Source: Anabaena sp. UHCC 0187
GTDB taxonomy: Bacteria; Cyanobacteriota; Cyanobacteriia; Cyanobacteriales; Nostocaceae
Assembly (NCBI RefSeq): GCF_009712035.1
Contig: NZ_VILB01000001.1
Span: 124,001 to 188,000 of the forward strand
Direction: 5' to 3'
Length of the DNA stretch: 64,000 bases
Below, one piece after another: positions 1-10,970 of this stretch. A program made the translations under genes and the position numbers. Below the pieces are notes generated by a model, which was not told the origin of the DNA, made no database searches, and saw only the letters and a program-made list of their open reading frames with translations. Numbering within the stretch: the first letter of the stretch is position 1; each line of letters opens with the position of its first letter.

Positions 1-2
1 CA

Positions 3-482
3 TTATTTTCCTTATATTTTAGCCCCAGTGTGTTAGAAGTACCTACATGGAGTGAAGCATGGCGTGATGCTCAAAAAGCTCCAGAACGTTCGAGAAAAGC
101 CTATTTCGGGTTTTTCCCTTTCCAATGGCAAGAAAATTGGCAAGATTCATTTAATATTTTGCGAGGAAATGGGCGGATATTTGTTGCCCCAATTTTACAA
201 AGTTTGATTTTAAATCGCGCCCCACAGGAAACTATAAATTGGGCTGATAAAGTTGCAAGATGGGATTTTCAATGGATTATTCCCTGTCATTTTGATGCCC
301 CAATCAAAGCCGAACCGCAACAATTCCGTCAAGCATTTGCGTTTTTAGAAAAACAGCCTGTTGGGGGTTTAGTTAGTAGTAATAGTTATCTTTTACCGGA
401 GGATGATTTTAAGTTGTTGAGAAATATTGATGCAGGTTTGAATAAGCTTGGTATTGTGCCACCAGCAAGGGAAAGGGTGTAA
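3..482 (+). CDS. DUF4336 family protein, C-terminal part (cut by window start)
   Basis: The reading frame is open to the first base of the window, so this is the C-terminal part of a longer protein; the GTG at 30 lies inside the frame and is probably not the true start. The visible part is rich in Trp and Phe and has motifs RSRKAYFGFFPFQWQ, GRIFVAPILQ and WIIPCHFDAPI. These match my memory of the cyanobacterial DUF4336 family, which is thought to be related to metallo-beta-lactamase folds. No activity can be assigned. It ends 58 bases before the next gene on the same strand. Confidence 0.7.
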   Translation, partial: LFSLYFSPSVLEVPTWSEAWRDAQKAPERSRKAYFGFFPFQWQENWQDSFNILRGNGRIFVAPILQSLILNRAPQETINWADKVARWDFQWIIPCHFDAPIKAEPQQFRQAFAFLEKQPVGGLVSSNSYLLPEDDFKLLRNIDAGLNKLGIVPPARERV

Positions 483-540
483 GAATAAAATCTTGAAGTC
501 TTGCAAATTTTTATTTTTTCTTATTTAGGTAGATAAAAAT

Positions 541-1620
541 ATGATTTTAGATATTCCATCTTCTGATGATTTCATTGAATCTGGTGTAGATTTTCTCAAT
601 ATAGCTTGGGTTAAAATAATCAAATTATTACTTGATTTAGAAGAAAACAAACAATTATTAGAGCCAGAAAATTCTAATGAAGAAGATAAAAGTGAAGTGG
701 AAATTAAGCTATTGGCATACTCAAGAATGGTAGCTGAATGCACGGATGAAGTAGTTGTTGATAAAATAGATACTGATCAATACTGGAAAAAAGCACAACG
801 TATTCTTGCGACATCTCTTTCACTTATTCAACAAGGTACTGAGTTTATTCTCAAAGGATATATTGCTCAGGTTAGCCCTTTCTTGCTTCTTTCAAAAGAT
901 TCAAGTAATTGGACAAGCGATTCACAGAATAAAGATATTAGTTTTAGTGAGTTTAAAACAATTGATGCACATGATTTAATCAAAGTCTACAACGCAGTCG
1001 CATTTCGTCGTTTACCAGAAAACAATACAATTATAAGTCATCGGTTGCCAAAGGAATTTCAGCAGCGATTTGAAGAAATTAGAAATCAACGGAATAAAAT
1101 TATGCACAGTGTAGATAAAAATTTACAACTAACTGGCAAAGATTTATTGATTCACATCTTAGAAATTAGTCATGATTTAATTAGTCCCCAATCATGGATT
1201 AAAACTCGGAACGAGTTAATTAGAAATGAACCTAACTCTGAATTCTTTAAACTGGCAGAGTGGGACATTGATTTCGACTACTATCTTCGTAGAATAGCTA
1301 TTGAAATAGATTTGGTAATAAAATTATTGCCACGTGCTAAGGCTCTTAAATATTTTGGATTTCACAAGAATCAAAGAAGCTATATTTGCCCAAATTGTTA
1401 CGATTTAGCATTTAGAGATTATTATCAAGACTATGGTGAAACACCAAAACTAGCTCAACTTAGACCAAATGAACCAACTAGCACTACTGTATACTGTCTA
1501 GTTTGTAATCAAATTAGTCAAGTTACTCGTGATGATTGTAATCATGAAGGATGTCCTGGTAATGTTATTAGTGATTTAGGAATTTGCCTTACTTGTGAAC
1601 ATGAATTTGATGAATCATAA
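541..1620 (+). CDS. HEPN-like protein with C-terminal zinc-finger cysteines
   Basis: A 359-aa hypothetical protein. Residues about 80-215 are helical and contain R184-N-K-I-M-H189, an R-x4-H motif as in HEPN-domain ribonucleases, preceded by a helix around QGTEFILKGYI. Residues 283-352 carry C283xxC286, C319xxC322, C333/H335/C338 and C349xxC352, which suggests one or two zinc ribbons. HEPN proteins with this motif are often toxins or defence effectors that cut RNA; that role is inferred here, not shown. A small ribbon-helix-helix-like gene follows 113 bases downstream on the same strand. The alternative is a structural HEPN protein without nuclease activity. Confidence 0.55.
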   Translation: MILDIPSSDDFIESGVDFLNIAWVKIIKLLLDLEENKQLLEPENSNEEDKSEVEIKLLAYSRMVAECTDEVVVDKIDTDQYWKKAQRILATSLSLIQQGTEFILKGYIAQVSPFLLLSKDSSNWTSDSQNKDISFSEFKTIDAHDLIKVYNAVAFRRLPENNTIISHRLPKEFQQRFEEIRNQRNKIMHSVDKNLQLTGKDLLIHILEISHDLISPQSWIKTRNELIRNEPNSEFFKLAEWDIDFDYYLRRIAIEIDLVIKLLPRAKALKYFGFHKNQRSYICPNCYDLAFRDYYQDYGETPKLAQLRPNEPTSTTVYCLVCNQISQVTRDDCNHEGCPGNVISDLGICLTCEHEFDES

Positions 1621-1733
1621 TAGACCTCTTGCAAGAACTCTCTGAAACCCTCTTTCCTTCGTGGTTCATTTTCCCATTACTTGTACATAAGTCATAATAA
1701 TATCAATTAACCAAAGTAAAGAAAGATAATCTT

Positions 1734-2018
1734 ATGAAGATTGAAACATTAAAACAACGCTTAGACAAAAATCGCCCCATGATTACAGTTACTCTCAGAA
1801 TGCCAGAAGATGTAGTCGAAGAATTGAAACAACTTGCACCCATACTCGGTTTTTCTGGTTATCAACCCTTGATTCGTGCATACATTGGACAGGGAATGAG
1901 AGCAGATTTAGAAAAGTTAGAAAATAATACAGTTAATGCTTTAATTGCTAGTTTAAAACGACATGGTGTGAGTGATGATATTATCCATGAAGCATTAAAT
2001 GAAGTTGTTAGTCAATAA
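1734..2018 (+). CDS. small ribbon-helix-helix-like protein
   Basis: 94 aa. Residues 15-55 (MITVTLRMPEDVVEELKQLA then a helix ending GYQPLIRAYIGQGM) fit a ribbon-helix-helix DNA-binding fold of the CopG/Arc or BrnA-antitoxin type: a short beta strand followed by two helices. The C-terminal 35 residues look like a helical tail. Such proteins usually autoregulate toxin-antitoxin operons. The nearest possible partner is the HEPN-like gene just upstream, but the 113-base gap does not prove an operon. Start chosen at the first ATG. Confidence 0.55.
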   Translation: MKIETLKQRLDKNRPMITVTLRMPEDVVEELKQLAPILGFSGYQPLIRAYIGQGMRADLEKLENNTVNALIASLKRHGVSDDIIHEALNEVVSQ

Positions 2019-2069
2019 ATAAAATAGCAGAAATTAACAGTCTAATATTTCCCCCATAACAAAGAAATA

Positions 2070-5000
2070 TCAGGAGTGATGAAATTCACACTTGCGAAGG
2101 GCGGCTTCTAATTCTTCTCTGTGAATGGGTTTGCTAATATAATCATTCATACCTGCATTTATACATTCTTCTCTATCTCCCTGCATAGCATTAGCCGTCA
2201 TGGCAATAATCCGTGGACGAGAATCAGTTTGCCATTCCTGGCAAATATGACGGGTAGTTTCTAAACCATCCATTTCTGGCATTTGCACATCCATTAACAC
2301 CACATCATAGGATTGACGATGTAAAGCTGCCAAGACTTCTAAACCATTGGCAGCCACATCTGCCCGATACCCCATGCGTTGGAGGATTAGCAATGCTACC
2401 TTTTGATTAACTAAATTATCTTCAGCTAAAAGAATTCGTAAGGGCAATGTTTCAGCCAAATTAATATTAGAATATGCAGCCTTGGGGGAATGTTGATTGA
2501 GTCTGATGGGTATTGTACCTAGTGCATGGGTGAGGAGTTCATAAAGTTGAGATTGTTTAATTGGTTTACTCAGACAATTGACAAAATGAGCAGTGATTAC
2601 TTTAGCACAAGCATCTACTTTCCCGATGGAAGTCAGCATTAATAAAGGTAAATTGAGACAATTAGGATGCTGATGGATTTTTTCTGCTAGGGTGAGTCCG
2701 TCCATTTCTGGCATTTGCATATCAAGAATAGCAACATCAAAAATCTCTCCTTGTTCAAGCCAACTCAATGCTTCAGCACCAGATTCGGCAGCACGAATGA
2801 TCATTCCCCAAGTTTCGGCTTGCAAAGTGAGAATTTTCCGGTTTGTGGGATTGTCGTCCACGATTAATAGTCGCTTTTCTGATAGATTTCCTGATATCTC
2901 CACCGGTTCTACTAACGCTGAATCAAATGCAGCTTGGGCGACAATTGTAAAATAGAATGTTGATCCTGATGTGGTTATGGAGTGATTTACAGGGGGTTGC
3001 CATTGGGGAGGAGAATTTCCCGCAATATTACCTTGACTTTCTACCCACATCGTACCAGCCATCATTTGAGCCAGTCGTTTACTGATGGCTAGTCCTAAAC
3101 CCGTGCCTCCATAATGGCGTGTGGTTGAGGCATCCACTTGACTAAAAGACTTAAATAGGCGATGAAGGCGATCGCTCGGAATACCAATACCAGTATCCTT
3201 TACAGCTATCTGAATTTCATAAACATCGGCATTGATGATAGATGCTTTCACAGAGAGGATAACTTCTCCAGTCCCCGTAAACTTAATGGCATTACTTAAT
3301 AAATTCACCAGAATTTGCCGTAGCCGAGTCACATCTTGGAGAATAACCCTAGGAGTTTCCGGGTTAATTATGTAGCCCAGTTCAATATCTTTGTCGGCTG
3401 CTTTAGCTGCCACTAAGTCCATTGCACCTTCGATGCAGTTCCTCAAATTGAAGGGATGTATTTCTAAATCTAGCTTGCCGGATTCTATTTTGGAAAAATC
3501 CAGGATGTCATTGATGATGCTCAGAAGAGCATCCCCGCTATAACGAATTGTCTCAATAAAGTCTTGCTGTTGGAGGTTGAGTTCTGTATCTAGGAGTAAT
3601 CCCGTCATGCCAATGACAGCATTCATGGGGGTACGGATTTCATGGCTCATCATCGCTAAAAACTCGCTTTTGGCAAGATTGGCCAATTCTGCTGCTTTTT
3701 TTGCTTCCTCTAAGGCAGAATTTTTGAAGATCAGTTCTTCTCGTTGGCGAGTTTCTTGTTTGAGTAGATTGGCTTGTGTTAAGGCGATACCCAATTGGGC
3801 GGCAACTGCTACTAATAATTCAATTTCTTCCTCAGTCCACTGACGAAAATGGCTAAACTGCTGTAACATTATCATCCCATTCGGATTTTCTTGATAGGAG
3901 GTACGGACTGTTAACATAGACTTTAGCCCTATCTGCCGAAAGGTTGGTTGGCTATCCGCAAGTAAATCATCAACGTAGACATCAGCAGTAGCGATCGCCT
4001 CATCCTGTGTCATGATTTTTTCAGCATAAGGATTGCCAGTTAGCAAAATCTCCAGTGCTACCATATTGCTATAATCAGCAACAACATATTCTGCTACCAG
4101 GGGAATCTGTGGATTGGGGTGGCTAGAGTAGGAATGAATTGTACAGCGATCTACTTGAAATGCTTCTCCAATCTGAATCGCAGCCGTATTAAATATTTTT
4201 TCGGTATCCAGGCTTTGACGAATTTCCTGAGTGATTTGTCTCAGCAGCAAGGTTTGGCGAAGTTGCCGTTGTATTGCTTCTTCCGATAGTTTGCGATCAG
4301 TAACATCTTTCATGAAGCAATGATGCCCAATAAATTGCTGCTGTTGATCGTATATAGATATCATTACAAGCTGCTTGTAAAAAATACTCCCGTCTTTTTT
4401 AATTCCTCTGGCTTCAACTTCTACTCTGCCATCCCTGAGCATTTGATGATAGACATTGATGAGGCGTTCAACATCGTCAGGATAAACAGTTTTTTGCCAA
4501 TCCATCCCTAACATTTCTTCAGGTTCATAACCTGTAATCCCAGCGTAAACTTCGTTGACGGCTATATAGCATCCCTGTGGATTAATTCTAGAAATTCCTG
4601 TGACTGCGTTTTTTAAAGCAGTATTCATTTCCCCTAATTCGGCATCGTCCTGTTTACGTTCGGTAATATCTTCAACTATGTATGAAAGTTGAGGAAGCGA
4701 ACCAAGGGGACGGTCAATGGGAGTCACGATTGCAGATAGCCACTTTTGACCGTCAGCAGTGGTGTGTAAATACTCAAATCTGACTGGAGCTTGATTCTGC
4801 AACGCCTCCCGGTAGTGACCAATCCAGAGGTATAAGTGCGATCGCTCTAGTCCCAAATCAGACGCAAATTGATTCTTTAATCCCTCTGGTGTAGTCCCAA
4901 AAAACTCAGCAGCGGTGATATTATCGGCAAGATGGCGAATATCGTTGTCATGTAACTCCACAATCCCCATCATCATTGCTCCACTGTTGAAGAAACTGCT

Positions 5001-6455
5001 CAGAGTAGATTCACTTTTTAACAAAGACTGTTCAGCTTCTTTCTGTCTTTGGATATTTCTGCCAATCCCCAAAAATCCGGTTAACTGACCCTTTTGATCC
5101 TGTAGTGTAGTCACGGACAACAATACGGGAAAACGAGAACCATCTTTAGCAACATAAGTCCATTCCTGTTCATCAATTTGTCCCAATCTGGCTTTGGCCA
5201 CAAACACTTCAAAACCTGGTTCAATTAGGCAATTGAGTTCTTGGGAGAGTTTTTTCGCCCGTTGCACCACTTCATCTAAATCATGGATAATTGCCGGAGT
5301 TGTTTTACCAACTACTTCAGCAGCCTTATATCCCAGCCATTTTTCCGCCGTACTATTAAAGCTGCAAATCAAGCCATTAGTGTCAGTGGAGATAATTGTA
5401 TAGTTGGCACTATCAAGAATAGCTTGCTGGAATGACATAGTTGATTGCAAAGCTATGTCTGTTTGCTGAAGTTGCAAAATATTCAGATCCAGTTGCCGAT
5501 TCATAGACTGAATCCGGCGATTGTTCCATCTAGCAACTTGGGCAAGATACACAGATAACCCTAAAGTGCCAGCGATGAAAAGACCACCAATCAGTACCAG
5601 GGTGGGGAAAAGTGATTGTTTTTTCTTTAATAAAGCTGAACTAGGAGCAATCTTAATTTGCCAATTAATCCCATCTAATTGAATAGCCGATGTCTGAAGC
5701 CAAGTTGAATTTGCGACAGAACTAGATCCATGACTGTAGATCAGTTGATCCTGATCAAAAATTGCTATCTGGTAATTCTGACTGATTTCTGCGGGTAAAA
5801 TGCGATCAAGTAGGGATTGGATCTGAAAAACTCCTACCAAGTAGCCATCAAATCGTTCCCCAATATACAAGGGAAAAAATACCAGGAAGCCTTTACCACC
5901 CTGTTTTAGGTCTAGGATGGGAGTTAAGGTCATTTTTCGCAAATTGCGGGCAGTTAACATTGCAGTTCGTCGTTGCGGATTCTGACTGATATCTAAATTC
6001 AGTACCGCTTCATTCCCATTTGCAGGAGCAATCCAACGCACATAACCATTAGCATCAACCCATTCAATCGCTTGATATCCGTTTAAATCTTGTAAATAGG
6101 CACTCGTATCAACTTCCCATACTTGCCGAGGAGTGCCACCACCAGATTGCCAACGCTTTGCCATCCTTTCTAATGCTAGAATCCGTGTGTTAATGCGACT
6201 ACTGATTTCAGTTTTCACACTTGTTGCTTCTTGAGTAACCAAGTGGGTAATCTCAGTCTGCTGAGAGACTAGGATGTTATACCAGAATAATAAAATAGCA
6301 ATGGCAATGAGGATGCCCATAGCAATGGGGAGCGATCGCCTGATATGATCTTCAGCAAAAACATGATCAGAGGATTTTTGATTAATAGGACGAAAAATAA
6401 ATTTAACTGTAGATGTAAGCCAGGATAGTAAACGGGATTTTTTCATCTTTGTCAC
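2070..6455 (-). CDS. hybrid sensor histidine kinase (CHASE-PAS-PAS-PAS-GAF-HisKA-HATPase-REC-REC)
   Basis: 1,461 aa membrane sensor. A TM helix (about 42-62) and a second (about 283-305) flank an extracytoplasmic CHASE-like domain. Then come three PAS segments (about 340-470, 480-600, 605-722), a GAF domain (about 735-895), HisKA with phosphorylated H938 in the SHEIRTPMN motif, and HATPase (about 1040-1170). Two receiver domains follow, with phosphoacceptors D1245 and D1389, each in a MPEMDG context. The layout implies a phosphorelay from an external ligand to an unknown HPt partner or output. No response-regulator gene is adjacent. It is transcribed away from the RDD gene on the other strand. 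Confidence 0.9.
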   Translation of the reverse strand: MTKMKKSRLLSWLTSTVKFIFRPINQKSSDHVFAEDHIRRSLPIAMGILIAIAILLFWYNILVSQQTEITHLVTQEATSVKTEISSRINTRILALERMAKRWQSGGGTPRQVWEVDTSAYLQDLNGYQAIEWVDANGYVRWIAPANGNEAVLNLDISQNPQRRTAMLTARNLRKMTLTPILDLKQGGKGFLVFFPLYIGERFDGYLVGVFQIQSLLDRILPAEISQNYQIAIFDQDQLIYSHGSSSVANSTWLQTSAIQLDGINWQIKIAPSSALLKKKQSLFPTLVLIGGLFIAGTLGLSVYLAQVARWNNRRIQSMNRQLDLNILQLQQTDIALQSTMSFQQAILDSANYTIISTDTNGLICSFNSTAEKWLGYKAAEVVGKTTPAIIHDLDEVVQRAKKLSQELNCLIEPGFEVFVAKARLGQIDEQEWTYVAKDGSRFPVLLSVTTLQDQKGQLTGFLGIGRNIQRQKEAEQSLLKSESTLSSFFNSGAMMMGIVELHDNDIRHLADNITAAEFFGTTPEGLKNQFASDLGLERSHLYLWIGHYREALQNQAPVRFEYLHTTADGQKWLSAIVTPIDRPLGSLPQLSYIVEDITERKQDDAELGEMNTALKNAVTGISRINPQGCYIAVNEVYAGITGYEPEEMLGMDWQKTVYPDDVERLINVYHQMLRDGRVEVEARGIKKDGSIFYKQLVMISIYDQQQQFIGHHCFMKDVTDRKLSEEAIQRQLRQTLLLRQITQEIRQSLDTEKIFNTAAIQIGEAFQVDRCTIHSYSSHPNPQIPLVAEYVVADYSNMVALEILLTGNPYAEKIMTQDEAIATADVYVDDLLADSQPTFRQIGLKSMLTVRTSYQENPNGMIMLQQFSHFRQWTEEEIELLVAVAAQLGIALTQANLLKQETRQREELIFKNSALEEAKKAAELANLAKSEFLAMMSHEIRTPMNAVIGMTGLLLDTELNLQQQDFIETIRYSGDALLSIINDILDFSKIESGKLDLEIHPFNLRNCIEGAMDLVAAKAADKDIELGYIINPETPRVILQDVTRLRQILVNLLSNAIKFTGTGEVILSVKASIINADVYEIQIAVKDTGIGIPSDRLHRLFKSFSQVDASTTRHYGGTGLGLAISKRLAQMMAGTMWVESQGNIAGNSPPQWQPPVNHSITTSGSTFYFTIVAQAAFDSALVEPVEISGNLSEKRLLIVDDNPTNRKILTLQAETWGMIIRAAESGAEALSWLEQGEIFDVAILDMQMPEMDGLTLAEKIHQHPNCLNLPLLMLTSIGKVDACAKVITAHFVNCLSKPIKQSQLYELLTHALGTIPIRLNQHSPKAAYSNINLAETLPLRILLAEDNLVNQKVALLILQRMGYRADVAANGLEVLAALHRQSYDVVLMDVQMPEMDGLETTRHICQEWQTDSRPRIIAMTANAMQGDREECINAGMNDYISKPIHREELEAALRKCEFHHS

Positions 6456-6570
6456 CTATAAAAATTTGAGATAAATTCAGCGTCTGACTAGAAATAAATA
6501 ATAAGTTTGCTCTTTAAAACAATGATTTATCCCATGATACGTTACCTCTAGCACCACTAAGGGAAAGGCT

Positions 6571-7125
6571 ATGACTATTGTTAAAGTCAATCAAAGACAC
6601 TACCAAAAAGGAGATATTACCCGTCGAGTCCTGTCCTTCGCAGTTGACTTCTGCGGTGCATGGTTTCTCAGTTCTATTGTCAGAAATAATCAAATCGGTA
6701 TTCAATTTGCCCAAATATTTGTGTTTATTTTTGCTTGGCTGATTTTCCGGGTAATCGTAGTTTATAACAATCAGGGACAAAGTTTAGGACGTTGGGCATT
6801 TGATTTAAAGGTGCTAGAAGTCGCAAATGGCGCAATCGTGAACAGAATCCCCCAATTTCAGACATTATTACTGCGAGAAGGGGTTATTTGCTTTTCAAGC
6901 TTGTTATTATCCATTTTCTTGGGGAATATCATCCTCAATCCCGCTGCTGTGGTGCTATTGCTTCCCTTAGTCATTGACGGAGGTGCAGCTTTATCGGATA
7001 CCCAAATGCGACAGGCTTTCCATGACCGCTTTTTTCGGACTATCATCATTTCTTCCCAGCGTGGTTATTCATTAGATATAAAAATTAAACGGCTAGTTGA
7101 AAAAATGCAGCGAAATATGAGATAA
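6571..7125 (+). CDS. RDD family membrane protein
   Basis: 184 aa. Begins with an RDD-type segment ([19 protein letters not shown], with the Arg and Asp of the family), followed by hydrophobic helices at about 45-70 and 105-135. It also has the family motif [17 protein letters not shown] proteins are small polytopic membrane proteins of largely unknown role; some are linked to cation or stress tolerance. It lies upstream of the rpmG-rpsR pair in the same direction, with a 47-base gap. Confidence 0.75.
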   Translation: MTIVKVNQRHYQKGDITRRVLSFAVDFCGAWFLSSIVRNNQIGIQFAQIFVFIFAWLIFRVIVVYNNQGQSLGRWAFDLKVLEVANGAIVNRIPQFQTLLLREGVICFSSLLLSIFLGNIILNPAAVVLLLPLVIDGGAALSDTQMRQAFHDRFFRTIIISSQRGYSLDIKIKRLVEKMQRNMR

Positions 7126-7172
7126 TAACCATTTGTGTTAATTATCTCGACTGCTTTACAGTTTGTAAGATT

Positions 7173-7367
7173 ATGGCTAAGAGTAAAGGTGCGCGCATAA
7201 TAGTGACACTAGAATGCACCGAGTGTCGGACAAATCCAGATAAACGTTCCGCTGGCGTATCCCGTTATACCAGCACCAAAAACCGTCGGAACACAACCAA
7301 CCGCTTAGAACTGAAAAAGTTCTGTACCCACTGCAACAAACACACAGTTCACAAGGAAATTAAGTAA
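7173..7367 (+). CDS. rpmG: 50S ribosomal protein L33
   Basis: 64 aa, full length for bL33. Begins [18 protein letters not shown] and has a C-terminal zinc ribbon formed by C36-type residues: the pair in ECTECR and the pair in FCTHCNKH. This is therefore the zinc-binding (C+) paralogue type. It is the structural partner of the large subunit near the E site. It is followed after two bases by rpsR, a conserved pairing in cyanobacteria. Confidence 0.97.
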   Translation: MAKSKGARIIVTLECTECRTNPDKRSAGVSRYTSTKNRRNTTNRLELKKFCTHCNKHTVHKEIK

Positions 7368-7369
7368 GA

Positions 7370-7585
7370 ATGAGTTACTATCGTCGTCGCCTTTCTCCTA
7401 TTAAGCCCGGAGATCCCATTGATTACAAAGATGTAGATTTATTGCGGAAGTTTCTCACCGAACGTGGTAAAATTTTACCTCGGAGAATCACCGGTTTAAC
7501 CTGTCAGCAACAACGCGCTCTGACTTTAGCGATTAAACGCTCTCGAATTGTGGCTTTGTTGCCCTTCATTAACGCCGAAGGTTAA
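7370..7585 (+). CDS. rpsR: 30S ribosomal protein S18
   Basis: 71 aa, the usual length of bS18. The motif [20 protein letters not shown] and the tail [19 protein letters not shown] are diagnostic. It begins two bases after the rpmG stop and is surely co-transcribed with it. S18 binds the 30S platform next to S6. Confidence 0.97.
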   Translation: MSYYRRRLSPIKPGDPIDYKDVDLLRKFLTERGKILPRRITGLTCQQQRALTLAIKRSRIVALLPFINAEG

Positions 7586-7883
7586 GAATATTTTGGATTT
7601 TGGATTTTGGATTATTATCCAAAAAAGTAGCAGTTGCATGGATATGCCCAGTTACTTTGAGTCCAAAATCTAAAATTTAATATTTAATGTTAGGAAATTG
7701 CCAAAAACATTTAATTAATTCATTCTCAAAGATGGTACGATATCGCTAAATTTGAGGATGAAATTCTAAACTGGAATAGCATTTCTCACAGTAATTTATT
7801 AAATAAAGGATTAAATACCCGTTATTTAATCCCAAATCTCCAGTCTAAAAATCTCAAAATATTAAAATTAAAGTGCGACAGTT
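7586..7883. other. intergenic region with a heptamer STRR, leader of the RNase gene
   Basis: 298 bases without a gene. The first part holds three tandem ATTTTGG units (7590-7610), a cyanobacterial STRR. The rest is AT-rich and probably carries the promoter and 5' leader of the RNase II-type gene, but no clear -10/-35 pair or riboswitch was recognised. Confidence 0.5.
7590..7610 (+). repeat. STRR, (ATTTTGG)x3
   Basis: Three perfect tandem copies of a 7-base unit just after rpsR. Short tandemly repeated heptamers between genes are typical of heterocystous cyanobacteria. Confidence 0.8.
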
Positions 7884-9944
7884 GTGGATAAGGGGACGTT
7901 AGTTGAATTTAGGGTTAAAGGCGATCGCCGTCTTGCAGTGATAGATCGTCCAGACGGTAAAACTAGTTGGTTTGTAGTCGATGAACGTGGTCAATCCCAT
8001 AACATCAAAAATAACCAATTTACCTACACGGTTAACGGACAAACCTATAAACCAGGCGAAATCGCTGAGTTTTTAAGTCAAGTTCAGCCTTATCTAGACC
8101 CATCAAGTCTGGAAGTAGCTTGGGAACTACTGATTGAAGATGGGGAAACTGTTACTCCTAGCCAATTGGCAAATATCCTATTTTCGGAATCCACATCTCC
8201 CCAGTGTTATGCAGCCCATTGTTTGTTATCAGACGATAAACTCTATTTCAAACAAAAAGGAGACGCTTACGAACCCCGCAGCGCGGCGCAAGTAGCAGAA
8301 CGCAAGCACCAGATTGAAGTAGAATCACAAAAAGCCAAGGGACAGCAGGAATTTTTAGCCCGTATAGAACAGGCACTACAGGGACAAGTAGTAGAATGGC
8401 AACGACTGGATCGCCAGCGTTTAGACGCATTAGAAAAATATGCGACTCTACTGGCAGATGTTGTGATACTGAAAGTGAACTATGATTCTTTAGCTCGTGC
8501 TTGTCCGCCTCCAGCCTCAGTATTAGAAACTATGAATATGTTGGGACGTTCTGCTACGCCCCAGGCGGCCTTTCAACTCTTGATAGATTTGGGTTTGTGG
8601 ACTGCCCATGAAAACCTGTTCCTGCGCCGTTCATCAATTTCCGTTCAATTTCCTCATCAGGTATTAGAAGTGGCGCAAGAAAGTTTGGATTTCCCTCCCA
8701 CAGATTTAGATACAAACCGTCTCGATCTCACACATCTCAAGGTATATACCATTGATGATGAAAGCACTACAGAAATAGATGATGGTTTAAGTTGGGAGGT
8801 ATTACCAGATGGTAAAGAACGGTTATGGGTACATATTGCCGATCCCACTAGATTATTAATCCCAGATGATGAATTAGATTTAGAAGCCAGAAAACGTGGC
8901 AGTACGGTTTATTTACCGACGGGGATGATTCCCATGTTCCCAGAGGTGTTGGCCACAGGTCCCATGAGTTTGGTGCAGGGGAAAGTCTGTTGCGCCCTTA
9001 GCTTTGGGGTGATTTTAGATGCAGTTGGGGCTGTAGCAGACTATTGTATCCACGCTGGTTTAATTAAGCCTACCTATCGTCTCACCTACGAAGATGTTGA
9101 TGAGATGTTGGAATTGGGAGTACAGGCTGAACCAGAAATTGAGGCGATCGCTAATTGGGCAAAAATCCGCAAAACTTGGCGTTATGGTCAAGGTGCTATT
9201 AGTATCAATATGCCCGAAGCGATGATCAAAGTCAAAGACGATGATATCAATATTGATGTTTTAGATGATTCCTCATCCCGGCAATTAGTCGCAGAAATGA
9301 TGATTCTTGCGGGAGAAGTCGCTGCCCGTTACGGACAAACCCATAATATCCCGCTGCCCTTTCGCGGCCAACCCCAACCAGAATTACCTCCAGAGGAAGA
9401 ACTACTTCTGCTTCCAGCCGGTTTCGTCCGTTCCTGTGCGATGCGCCGTTGTATGCCTAAGAGTGAAATGAGCATTACACCTGTGCGTCATGCTGGTTTG
9501 GGTTTAGATACCTACACTCAGGCTACTTCCCCTATTCGGCGTTATAGCGACTTACTCACCCACTTTCAATTAAAAGCGCATTTACGTGGCGAAGGTTTAC
9601 CTTTCTCTGCTGAACAACTCAAAGAAGTGATGATGACGGTCAGCAGCATCACTCAAGAAGCAACAATGGTGGAACGACAAACTAATAGATATTACGCTTT
9701 AGAATATTTACGTCGTCATCCTGAACAAGTTTGGCAGGTAACGGTATTAATGTGGTTACGAGAAGATAGTAATTTAGCACTAATTTTATTAGAAGATTTG
9801 GGTTTACAGTTGCCTATGTCTTTCCGGCGTTCTGTTAGTTTGGGAGAAAATTTATTAGTGAAAGTTAGTTTGGCTGATCCCCAAAAAGATATGATTCACT
9901 TCCAAGAAATTATGTATCAGGAAGCCCAATCAGTTACGAATTAG
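7884..9944 (+). CDS. RNase II/RNase R family 3'-5' exoribonuclease
   Basis: 686 aa, GTG start. The RNB catalytic domain starts near residue 280. The segment YTIDDESTTEIDDGLS carries the clustered Asp residues that bind the two metal ions; HIADPTRL and the later ATSPIRRYSDLLTH are family signatures. The N-terminal part (VEFRVKGDRRLAVIDRPDGK) resembles a small OB-type domain. The last 70 residues (VTVLMWLRE to LVKVSLADP) fit a short S1-like domain. It degrades RNA processively from the 3' end. It follows rpmG-rpsR, a neighbourhood common in cyanobacteria. It may be the Zam/RNase II paralogue rather than canonical rnr, so no symbol is given. Confidence 0.92.
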   Translation: MDKGTLVEFRVKGDRRLAVIDRPDGKTSWFVVDERGQSHNIKNNQFTYTVNGQTYKPGEIAEFLSQVQPYLDPSSLEVAWELLIEDGETVTPSQLANILFSESTSPQCYAAHCLLSDDKLYFKQKGDAYEPRSAAQVAERKHQIEVESQKAKGQQEFLARIEQALQGQVVEWQRLDRQRLDALEKYATLLADVVILKVNYDSLARACPPPASVLETMNMLGRSATPQAAFQLLIDLGLWTAHENLFLRRSSISVQFPHQVLEVAQESLDFPPTDLDTNRLDLTHLKVYTIDDESTTEIDDGLSWEVLPDGKERLWVHIADPTRLLIPDDELDLEARKRGSTVYLPTGMIPMFPEVLATGPMSLVQGKVCCALSFGVILDAVGAVADYCIHAGLIKPTYRLTYEDVDEMLELGVQAEPEIEAIANWAKIRKTWRYGQGAISINMPEAMIKVKDDDINIDVLDDSSSRQLVAEMMILAGEVAARYGQTHNIPLPFRGQPQPELPPEEELLLLPAGFVRSCAMRRCMPKSEMSITPVRHAGLGLDTYTQATSPIRRYSDLLTHFQLKAHLRGEGLPFSAEQLKEVMMTVSSITQEATMVERQTNRYYALEYLRRHPEQVWQVTVLMWLREDSNLALILLEDLGLQLPMSFRRSVSLGENLLVKVSLADPQKDMIHFQEIMYQEAQSVTN

Positions 9945-9965
9945 ATATAGCAGGAAGGAACAATT

Positions 9966-10394
9966 TTAAATTTCTTCAGTTAAAAATAATTGAACTAATT
10001 TCAATACTGCATAATTATCTGAAGAATAATTTGTTGACATTAACCTGTCTTTAGCTGCTGCATTAAACTCTAAATTTCCATTTTCATTAAAGTGGATATC
10101 TTCTGGCTTGAATTCCCAAGCCAGTAGTTTTTCATTTAACTTTTGAGTAACAATAATTTTAATATCAATTTCTGGTTGTAAATAAGTTGGATTTTTGAAC
10201 AGCCAATATATTTTTTGTGGTTCTGTGTCAATAAGCTGGTTAATTGCAGTGATGAGAATTTGCTTAATTTTTTCTCGACTGGGAACGATGGTGAGAAAAT
10301 CTTTTAAGCTACTTATATCTTCTGGATGCTCGCTTTTAAGCAAATAAATAGCTATATTGGTAAGCTGATTGATTCTCTTCTGTGAAAAAGGCAT
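9966..10394 (-). CDS. conserved hypothetical protein overlapping a pseudo-receiver gene
   Basis: 142 aa, not recognised. It is soluble, with no signal peptide. It starts inside the upstream gene and overlaps it by 59 bases in another frame, so the two are probably translationally coupled. The N-terminal half is helical; the C-terminal part has ENGNLEFNAAAKDRLMSTN. A frameshifted fusion with the upstream receiver cannot be excluded, but both frames remain plausible through the overlap. Confidence 0.55.
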   Translation of the reverse strand: MPFSQKRINQLTNIAIYLLKSEHPEDISSLKDFLTIVPSREKIKQILITAINQLIDTEPQKIYWLFKNPTYLQPEIDIKIIVTQKLNEKLLAWEFKPEDIHFNENGNLEFNAAAKDRLMSTNYSSDNYAVLKLVQLFLTEEI

Positions 10395-10836
10395 TTTGAT
10401 GAGTATATCCTATGTTACTAAGTGATTTTTGTTTTTGCTCAGTTTGGGATTTATTTTGGGAAGATTGCAAATGACTATGGATTTTTTGCAGCAAAACTTG
10501 AGAGTTAAATGGTTTTAGTAAAATGTCTTGAGATGTCAGGTAATTCTGCCAGTTATGAATTGTTTGTAAATCAGATCCAGCCATGAAGATAAAGGGAATA
10601 TTTGCAGTTTCTAACTCTTGGCGAAGTTTTGTGAGAAATGTCCAGCATTTTTCATAACTATTCAGATAGGTGCTTGAATGACCACATAAAATTAAATTGG
10701 GCTTTTCTTGTTTAGTTAGCTCATATCCTTGCTTAAATGATGTGGTAGCAATCGGATATAAATCATATAAAGTAAGTAGTTCTGCCAAAAGACTCAATAG
10801 TAAGGGTTCAGGTTCAACTATCAAAATCTTGTTCAT
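10336..10836 (-). CDS. degenerate receiver-domain (pseudo-REC) protein
   Basis: 166 aa. Fold and spacing match a response-regulator receiver: MNKILIVEPEPLLLSLLAEL, then PNLILCGHSST, then IPFIFMAGSD and ILLKPFNSQVLL. The acidic pocket is changed to EPEP and the phosphoacceptor Asp of the LILxD strand is Gly, while the final Lys of LLKPF is kept. It therefore cannot be phosphorylated in the usual way. The tail of about 45 residues after the receiver is polar and Gln/Ser rich. Its gene overlaps the 142-aa hypothetical protein, suggesting joint function. Confidence 0.7.
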   Translation of the reverse strand: MNKILIVEPEPLLLSLLAELLTLYDLYPIATTSFKQGYELTKQEKPNLILCGHSSTYLNSYEKCWTFLTKLRQELETANIPFIFMAGSDLQTIHNWQNYLTSQDILLKPFNSQVLLQKIHSHLQSSQNKSQTEQKQKSLSNIGYTHQNAFFTEENQSAYQYSYLFA

Positions 10837-10970
10837 AATTACCGCCAGAATTTCTAAAGTTTATTCATCCTATAAGCTATAGGCTAAACAAAATTTGTGA
10901 ATTATTTATGAATTGTCAGTTGTTAGAAGGTACGAGTTTTATTTTTCCCCTACTTCTCAGTTCCCTGCTT

